Positions 5,903 through 7,951 of a DNA stretch of 7,951 nucleotides are shown piece after piece. The notes under the pieces are model-generated. The model ran no database searches and had not been told where the DNA came from. It worked only from the letters and a program-made list of their open reading frames with translations. Both the position numbers and the translations under genes were made by a program. Within the stretch, counting starts at the first letter, position 1; each line of letters begins with the position of its first letter. The stretch covers positions 1 to 7,951 of the forward strand of contig JAOPZO010000443.1 of the NCBI GenBank assembly GCA_025964065.1, written 5' to 3'. Source of the DNA: Solirubrobacterales bacterium. Lineage in GTDB: Bacteria > Actinomycetota > Thermoleophilia > Solirubrobacterales > Solirubrobacteraceae.

Positions 5903-5959
5903 CTCGCGACTTCCTCACGGCTCCCTTGGCCGAGAGGCGAAACGAACGAAGCGAGGACC

Positions 5960-6544
5960 ATGAGCCCCCTTGTCCCCATGGTGGTCGAGCAGACGTCGCG
6001 AGGCGAACGTGCCTTCGACATCTACTCCCGCCTGCTGTCCGAGCGCATCATCTTCCTGGGGACCCCGGTGGACGACCAGATCGCGAACCTCGTGGTCGCG
6101 CAGCTGCTCCACCTCGAGTCGGATGATCCGGACAAGGACATCTCGCTCTACATCAACTCTCCCGGCGGATCCGTCTACGCCGGCCTCGCGATCTACGACA
6201 CTATGAACTTCATCAAGACGGACGAGACGACGATCTGCGTCGGCATCGCCATGTCCATGGGCGCGCTGCTGCTCTGCGGCGGCACCCCGGGCAAGCGCAT
6301 GGCGCTTCCGAACGCGAAGATCCTCATCCACCAGGTGAGCTCCGGCTTCCAGGGCCAGGCGACCGACATCGAGATCCACGCGCGTGAGGTCATCGACCTC
6401 CGCACGAAGCTCGACGAGATCATCGCCCAGCACACGAAGCAGGACATCGCGAAGGTGAAGAACGACACCGAGCGCGACTACTTCATGTCCTCCGAGGAGG
6501 CCAAGGAGTACGGCATCATCGACCGCGTGATCTCCGAGCACTAG
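5960..6544 (+). CDS. clpP: ATP-dependent Clp protease proteolytic subunit ClpP
   Basis: The serine peptidase barrel of ClpXP, degrading proteins fed in by an AAA+ unfoldase in the cytoplasm. At 194 aa it is of standard length. The N-terminal loop region (VPMVVEQTSRGERAFDIYSR) leads into RIIFLGTPVDD and LYINSPGGSVYAGLAIYD. The catalytic triad is complete: Ser99 in GIAMSMGALLL, His124 in ILIHQV and Asp173 in ERDYFMS. ATG 5960 gives the N-terminus usual for the family. GAGG at 5953-5956 is only 3 nt from it, a tight spacing, and an inner ATG at 5978 is less likely. clpX follows after 31 nt on the same strand, so they form an operon encoding protease and partner. Only one clpP is present here, whereas many actinobacteria carry two in tandem. 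Confidence 0.97.
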   Translation: MSPLVPMVVEQTSRGERAFDIYSRLLSERIIFLGTPVDDQIANLVVAQLLHLESDDPDKDISLYINSPGGSVYAGLAIYDTMNFIKTDETTICVGIAMSMGALLLCGGTPGKRMALPNAKILIHQVSSGFQGQATDIEIHAREVIDLRTKLDEIIAQHTKQDIAKVKNDTERDYFMSSEEAKEYGIIDRVISEH

Positions 6545-6563
6545 GCTCGCACCAGCGAGTCTC

Positions 6564-6569
6564 AGGGAG
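6564..6569 (+). promoter_or_regulatory. Ribosome binding site of clpX
   Basis: AGGGAG lies 6 nt before ATG 6576, the best-placed Shine-Dalgarno in the window. It supports independent initiation of clpX within the clpP transcript and fixes its start. Confidence 0.75.
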
Positions 6570-6575
6570 ACGCAG

Positions 6576-7850
6576 ATGGCACGACCGACCGACACCAACG
6601 AGCAGCTCCTCTGCAGCTTCTGCGGCAAGTCGCAGCGGCAGGTGAAGAAGCTCATCGCCGGGCCGGGCGTGTACATCTGCGACGAGTGCATCGACCTCTG
6701 CAACGAGATCATCGACGAGGAGCTCACGGCTCCCCCGACGTTCGACCTCGACAACCTCCCGAAGCCCCGCGAGATCTTCGGGGTGCTCGACGAGTACGTC
6801 GTCGGGCAGGATGAGGCGAAGCGCACGCTGGCCGTGGCGGTCTACAACCACTACAAGCGCGTGCAGATGATGCAGGCGACGGACTCGGACATCGAGCTCC
6901 AGAAGTCGAACATCCTGCTCCTGGGCCCGACGGGCTGCGGCAAGACGCTGCTCGCGCAGACGCTCGCGCGCATCCTGAACGTCCCGTTCGCCATCGCCGA
7001 CGCGACCGCCCTCACCGAGGCGGGCTACGTCGGCGAGGACGTCGAGAACATCCTCCTGAAGCTCATCCAGGCGGCCGACTACGACGTCAAGAAGGCCGAG
7101 ACCGGGATCATCTACATCGACGAGGTCGACAAGATCGCCCGGAAGGCGGACAACCCGTCCATCACCCGCGACGTGTCGGGCGAGGGCGTGCAGCAGGCGC
7201 TCCTCAAGATCCTCGAGGGCACCACCGCGAGCGTCCCGCCGCAGGGTGGCCGCAAGCACCCGCACCAGGAGTTCCTGTCGATCGACACGACGAACATCCT
7301 GTTCATCTGCGGCGGCGCCTTCGCGAACCTCGACAAGGTCATCGAGCGGCGCATCGGCAACAAGGGCATCGGCTTCCAGGCGCAGATGGACGCGCGGGAG
7401 CTCGCCGACGCGGGCGAGGTCTTCGAGAAGACGCTGCCCGAGGACCTCGTGAACTACGGGCTCATCCCCGAGTTCATCGGGCGCCTGCCCGTCGTGAGCG
7501 CGGTGCACCAGCTCACGCGCGACGACCTCATCACCATCCTGACCGAGCCGCGCAACGCGCTCGTGAAGCAGTTCCAGCGCTTCTTCTCCTTCGACGGCAT
7601 CGAGCTCGTCTTCGCCGACGAGGCGCTCGTGTCGATCGCCGAGCGGGCGCTCGAGCGCGAGACGGGGGCCCGTGGCCTGCGCTCGATCATCGAGGAGACG
7701 CTCCTCGACGTGCAGTTCGAGCTGCCCTCGCGTCGCGACGTGAAGAAGTGCGTGGTGACGAAGGAGACGATCGAGACCGGCCGCGCGCCGACGCTCGTCA
7801 CCGAGGCCGCGCCGGACGCGGACGACGCGCCCGCCGCCGAGTCCGCCTAG
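6576..7850 (+). CDS. clpX: ATP-dependent unfoldase ClpX
   Basis: The AAA+ hexamer that recognises tagged proteins, unfolds them and threads them into ClpP. At 424 aa it is of typical length. The N-terminal zinc-binding domain has Cys13, Cys16, Cys35 and Cys38 (LCSFCGK, YICDECI). The AAA+ core shows Walker A GPTGCGKT (117-124), pore loop GYVG (150-153), Walker B IIYIDE (178-183), the RKH loop (226-228) and the ClpP-docking tripeptide IGF (265-267). The arginine finger is in EFIGRLP (Arg303) and the sensor-2 region is TGARGLRS (363-370). All functional motifs are intact. The C-terminus is a variable acidic Ala/Asp tail (about 410-424). It lies 31 nt after clpP with its own AGGGAG. A NudC-like frame starts about 7 nt after its stop and may be co-transcribed. 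Confidence 0.98.
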   Translation: MARPTDTNEQLLCSFCGKSQRQVKKLIAGPGVYICDECIDLCNEIIDEELTAPPTFDLDNLPKPREIFGVLDEYVVGQDEAKRTLAVAVYNHYKRVQMMQATDSDIELQKSNILLLGPTGCGKTLLAQTLARILNVPFAIADATALTEAGYVGEDVENILLKLIQAADYDVKKAETGIIYIDEVDKIARKADNPSITRDVSGEGVQQALLKILEGTTASVPPQGGRKHPHQEFLSIDTTNILFICGGAFANLDKVIERRIGNKGIGFQAQMDARELADAGEVFEKTLPEDLVNYGLIPEFIGRLPVVSAVHQLTRDDLITILTEPRNALVKQFQRFFSFDGIELVFADEALVSIAERALERETGARGLRSIIEETLLDVQFELPSRRDVKKCVVTKETIETGRAPTLVTEAAPDADDAPAAESA

Positions 7851-7857
7851 CACCGCC

Positions 7858-7951
7858 CTGTCCGAGCAGCCCATCACGTTCGCGGGCGGGACGCTCGACC
7901 GCGCGGGTGCCCGCCGGACCGACGACGCCTGGCTCGCCGCCGCCCGCGCCG
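7858..7951 (+). CDS. nudC: N-terminus of a probable NAD(+) diphosphatase (NudC-like Nudix hydrolase), cut by window edge
   Basis: The frame reads LSEQPITFAGGTLDRAGARR and then TDDAWLAAARA to the window end. This resembles the start of NudC-type NADH pyrophosphatases, which open with a segment like TFAG-x-LDRA-x-x-R-x-D-x-W before the zinc ribbon and Nudix box. Neither of those diagnostic parts is inside the window. Third positions are almost all G or C. Between the in-frame stop at 7756-7758 and the window end there is no ATG, GTG or TTG, so CTG 7858 is the only reasonable start; no Shine-Dalgarno precedes it. It begins 7 nt after the clpX stop and may depend on clpX translation. The identity rests on about 25 residues. 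Confidence 0.5.
   Translation, partial: MSEQPITFAGGTLDRAGARRTDDAWLAAARA

Noticed and set aside
5897..5910. ClgR-like operator (CGC-N5-GCG type) upstream of clpP
   Set aside because: CGC at 5899-5901 and GCG at 5906-5908 are separated by 4 nt, not 5, and the flanking bases do not fit the consensus I recall. Probably chance.
3009..5918. 969-codon minus-strand open frame
   Set aside because: It runs across parts of tig, VOC, MFS and TetR in a different frame and has the Arg/Ala/His/Pro-rich composition of a GC-driven shadow. The MFS gene in the other minus frame has clear family motifs.
6516..7877. 453-codon minus-strand open frame antisense to clpX
   Set aside because: A mirror of the clpX codons with low-complexity Val/Leu/Asp/Arg composition; clpX itself is unambiguous.
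1..7951. tRNA, rRNA, CRISPR array, insertion sequence or riboswitch
   Set aside because: No cloverleaf-like segment, regular spaced repeats, transposase motif or structured leader was found by eye. Intergenic gaps are 105 nt or less once the small ORF is counted.

Overview
The window is a very GC-rich bacterial segment. Third codon positions are almost all G or C in every real gene, which makes long antisense shadow frames common. The trigger factor, ClpP and ClpX sequences, the GTG and apparent CTG starts, an α/β-hydrolase/adenylate cyclase fusion and TAnnnT-type -10 boxes all suggest an actinobacterium. A Thermoleophilia/Solirubrobacterales-like organism is my best guess. This is inferred from sequence flavour, not from a search.

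Layout. (1) 3-374 (+) is the C-terminal end of an unrecognised, probably membrane-associated protein. (2) 378-1733 (+) is an α/β-hydrolase-fold plus class III adenylate cyclase fusion. It follows the previous stop almost immediately and seems to need a CTG start. Its hydrolase domain has lost its catalytic Ser and His, while the cyclase domain looks active. (3) 1730-1873 (-) is a tiny unrecognised ORF of about 47 codons whose stop overlaps the cyclase stop. (4) 1913-3256 (+) is tig (trigger factor). (5) 3315-3686 (+) is a small VOC/glyoxalase-fold protein. (6) 3695-3721 is a strong hairpin, probably a bidirectional terminator. (7) 3731-5197 (-) is a 14-helix DHA2-type MFS efflux pump, divergent from (8) 5265-5858 (+), a TetR-family repressor. 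A short palindrome lies in the shared control region. (9) 5960-6544 (+) is clpP. (10) 6576-7850 (+) is clpX. (11) From 7858 to the window edge is the N-terminus of a probable NAD(+) diphosphatase (NudC-like), again with no ATG, GTG or TTG start available.

How the genes relate. tig, clpP and clpX form the widely conserved protein-quality-control cluster: trigger factor folds nascent chains at the ribosome, and ClpXP unfolds and degrades tagged or damaged proteins. Here the cluster is split by about 2.7 kb holding a VOC protein and a self-contained TetR/MFS efflux module. The cyclase fusion upstream would couple some unknown input, sensed by a dead hydrolase fold, to cAMP synthesis.

The most notable observations are the two apparent CTG starts, the pseudo-hydrolase sensor domain, the small convergent ORF with a possible shared divergent promoter at a GGTACC core, and the TetR/MFS operator region. 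I see no tRNA, rRNA, CRISPR array, insertion sequence or large repeat. No unannotated stretch exceeds about 105 bases.
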